From Hydrocarboniclastica marina (GTDB lineage: Bacteria > Pseudomonadota > Gammaproteobacteria > Pseudomonadales > Oleiphilaceae), in contig NZ_CP031093.1 of assembly GCF_004851605.1 (NCBI RefSeq), forward strand, positions 3,844,692 to 3,908,691: DNA of 64,000 bases. The letters run 5' to 3'. The stretch's first letter is position 1. Each line of letters begins with the position of its first letter. Both the position numbers and the translations under genes were made by a program. Positions 62,863 through 64,000 of this stretch are shown in pieces. The notes below the pieces were generated by a model, which searched no databases, had not been told where the DNA came from, and saw nothing but the letters and a program-made list of their open reading frames with translations.

Positions 62863-63777
62863 ATGGATCCACAGCACAGTTTTATAAACAGCCCCGATAA
62901 TCACCGCATTCCGTTGGTCTCCTGGGCGCCGCAACATCCGTGCGCCGTCATGGTGATTGCCCATGGTATGGCCGAGCATGCGGCCCGCTATCAGGCCCTT
63001 GCGCACTGGCTTAACGAACACGGCGTAGCCGTGGTTGCCATCCAGCACCGCGGTCACGGCCCCAACTGTTCCGACGCAGAGCTTGGCCACTATGCCGACT
63101 ATCAGGGCTGGCAGAAAGTTGTCGACGACCTGGCACAAATAGTGAGTCATGCGCGAAAACAATACCCTGCGCTACCGCTGACTTTGTTCGGACACAGCAT
63201 GGGGTCTTTTATCGCCCAGGCCTTCGCCCAGCAGTACGGTGACCAGATTGATAACCTCATCCTCTGCGCGACCAACCGCATCGACAAGACAAAACTGAGG
63301 GTTTCCCTGGGACTGGTGCGCGCCATCCGGGCAATACGGGGCAAGCGGCACCATAGCCGTCTGATCGATCGTATGACGTTCGGCGCGTTCAACAAGGCCT
63401 TCACGCCCAATCGAACCACCCATGACTGGCTGAGCCGCGATCCGCAACAGGTCGACCGCTACCTGAAAGATCCGCTCTGCGGTTTTTCCTGTACCACCGG
63501 TCTGTGGTCCGACTTCATCGGCGGCATGCTGAAGATCAACCCGGCGATATGGCGCAAGGACCTTCCCGTGCATTTGCTCGCGGGCGACCAGGATCCGGTG
63601 GGAGAAATGGGAAATGGCTTCAGCCGCCACGTGGCTGACCTGCGCGCGGCGGGCGTTTATGTGGCCTCCGAACGGCTTTTTCCGGGTGCGCGACACGAGC
63701 TGGTGAACGAGACCAACGCGGATGAGGTTTGGGCATATATCCTGAACTGCACCCCGGGATCGACAGCCCACGCTTGA
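62863..63777 (+). CDS. Alpha/beta hydrolase, monoacylglycerol lipase-like
   Basis: The protein is 304 residues from MDPQHSFINSPDNHRIPLVS. The alpha/beta fold has VIAHGMAEHAARYQALAHWL (oxyanion region), the nucleophile elbow LFGHSMGSF (GxSxG), the acid in LLAGDQDPVGE and the base histidine in GARHELVNE. This matches bacterial monoacylglycerol lipases/lysophospholipases (PldB type). A TTG start further upstream adds 28 basic residues and is not supported. It lacks a signal peptide and is probably cytoplasmic. Confidence 0.92.
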   Translation: MDPQHSFINSPDNHRIPLVSWAPQHPCAVMVIAHGMAEHAARYQALAHWLNEHGVAVVAIQHRGHGPNCSDAELGHYADYQGWQKVVDDLAQIVSHARKQYPALPLTLFGHSMGSFIAQAFAQQYGDQIDNLILCATNRIDKTKLRVSLGLVRAIRAIRGKRHHSRLIDRMTFGAFNKAFTPNRTTHDWLSRDPQQVDRYLKDPLCGFSCTTGLWSDFIGGMLKINPAIWRKDLPVHLLAGDQDPVGEMGNGFSRHVADLRAAGVYVASERLFPGARHELVNETNADEVWAYILNCTPGSTAHA

Positions 63778-63832
63778 AATAAATGGCCGTTGCAGAGCCA
63801 GGGTATTCTGGCCGGACCGATTACGATTGAAA

Positions 63833-64000
63833 TCAGCGTACCCGCCGGGCATGCCAGTAATTCTCACGCCAGTAGGGATTCGACAGCTTCGAAAGCATGA
63901 CGCCACGACTACTGGAGGCGTGCAGGAACAGGCCGCGCTCCAGATAAATACCCGAGTGCAGCTTGCCGTAGCCGGTCTGGAAAAATACCAGATCACCCGG
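63833..64000 (-). CDS. NlpC/P60-family peptidoglycan hydrolase, C-terminal part (runs off the window)
   Basis: Reading leftward from the window edge, the frame encodes [20 protein letters not shown], then [15 protein letters not shown] and ends [13 protein letters not shown]. This is the C-terminal half of the NlpC/P60 domain, including the histidine of the catalytic triad (HSGIYL) and the polar residue region (HASSSRGV). The cysteine is outside the window. Such enzymes cleave D-glutamyl-meso-diaminopimelate bonds in peptidoglycan. It converges with the hydrolase gene. Confidence 0.9.
   Translation of the reverse strand, partial: PGDLVFFQTGYGKLHSGIYLERGLFLHASSSRGVMLSKLSNPYWRENYWHARRVR

Overview
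The window looks like a chromosomal segment of a free-living, probably marine or halophilic Gammaproteobacterium. GC content is fairly high, gene order is operonic, and the protein content (imelysin iron cluster, DUF3034 and truncated-hemoglobin operon, Rnk, ArsJ-type arsenic operon, PhnA-like protein, KGG stress protein) resembles Marinobacter-like genomes. That placement is an inference from gene content; no rRNA or tRNA gene was seen.

Layout. 1-340: 5' part of a gene for an exported protein. 780-17600: a complete type I-E CRISPR-Cas locus on the minus strand. It has a 70-repeat array (plus one decayed end repeat) at 3009-7308, a leader at 7309-7413, cas2, cas1, cas6e, cas5e, cas7e, cse2 and cse1, then an intergenic region of about 340 bp, cas3, and a WYL-domain regulator. 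The leader-distal end of the array is disrupted: two stray repeats at 782-870 are separated from the main array by an IS66-like transposase remnant and a hipBA toxin-antitoxin module. 18170-20820: HD-domain protein, DUF1499 membrane protein and a queuosine-tRNA mannosyltransferase-like glycosyltransferase. 20970-25485: arsenic operon arsR-gapdh-arsJ-arsH-acr3. 25583-31009: TetR regulator divergent from an operon of cupredoxin, GGDEF/EAL protein, DUF3034 outer-membrane protein and truncated-hemoglobin lipoprotein. 31022-40112: symporter, radical SAM protein, TVP38-oxidoreductase fusion, haloacid dehalogenase, arginine exporter-like protein, cardiolipin synthase, KGG protein and Rnk. 40556-42982: atypical CDF transporter, solute-binding lipoprotein and cytochrome b561. 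43242-59864: an iron-acquisition region with four Fur-box-like sites, comprising a PepSY/flavodoxin operon, an imelysin/di-heme cluster, an Fe-siderophore ABC transporter with TonB receptor and LysR regulator, and a second siderophore-binding protein. 60226-64000: methyltransferase, YjdM/PhnA-like protein, cation/proton antiporter, monoacylglycerol-lipase-like hydrolase and the 3' end of an NlpC/P60 gene.

Most interesting observation. Between cas3 and cse1, on the plus strand (opposite to the array and cas genes), lies a one-spacer mini-CRISPR that is easy to miss. A diverged 29-nt repeat at 13638-13666 keeps the exact 8-nt handle ATCAACCG preceded by a 6-bp stem. It is followed by exactly 32 nt of spacer, then a second repeat-like unit (13699-13727) with the canonical CCCCGC/GCGGGG stem, encoded inside the 3' end of cas3. 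The first 10 nt of this spacer (and 14 of the first 16) match a site 137 bp upstream at 13530, inside the AT-rich region that should hold the cse1 operon promoter. That site is immediately preceded by AAG, a canonical type I-E PAM. This is what is expected of a Cas-regulating RNA (CreR-type) that directs Cascade to repress its own operon by partial pairing, without target cleavage. The mini-CRISPR, PAM and seed match are read directly from the sequence; the regulatory function is inference.
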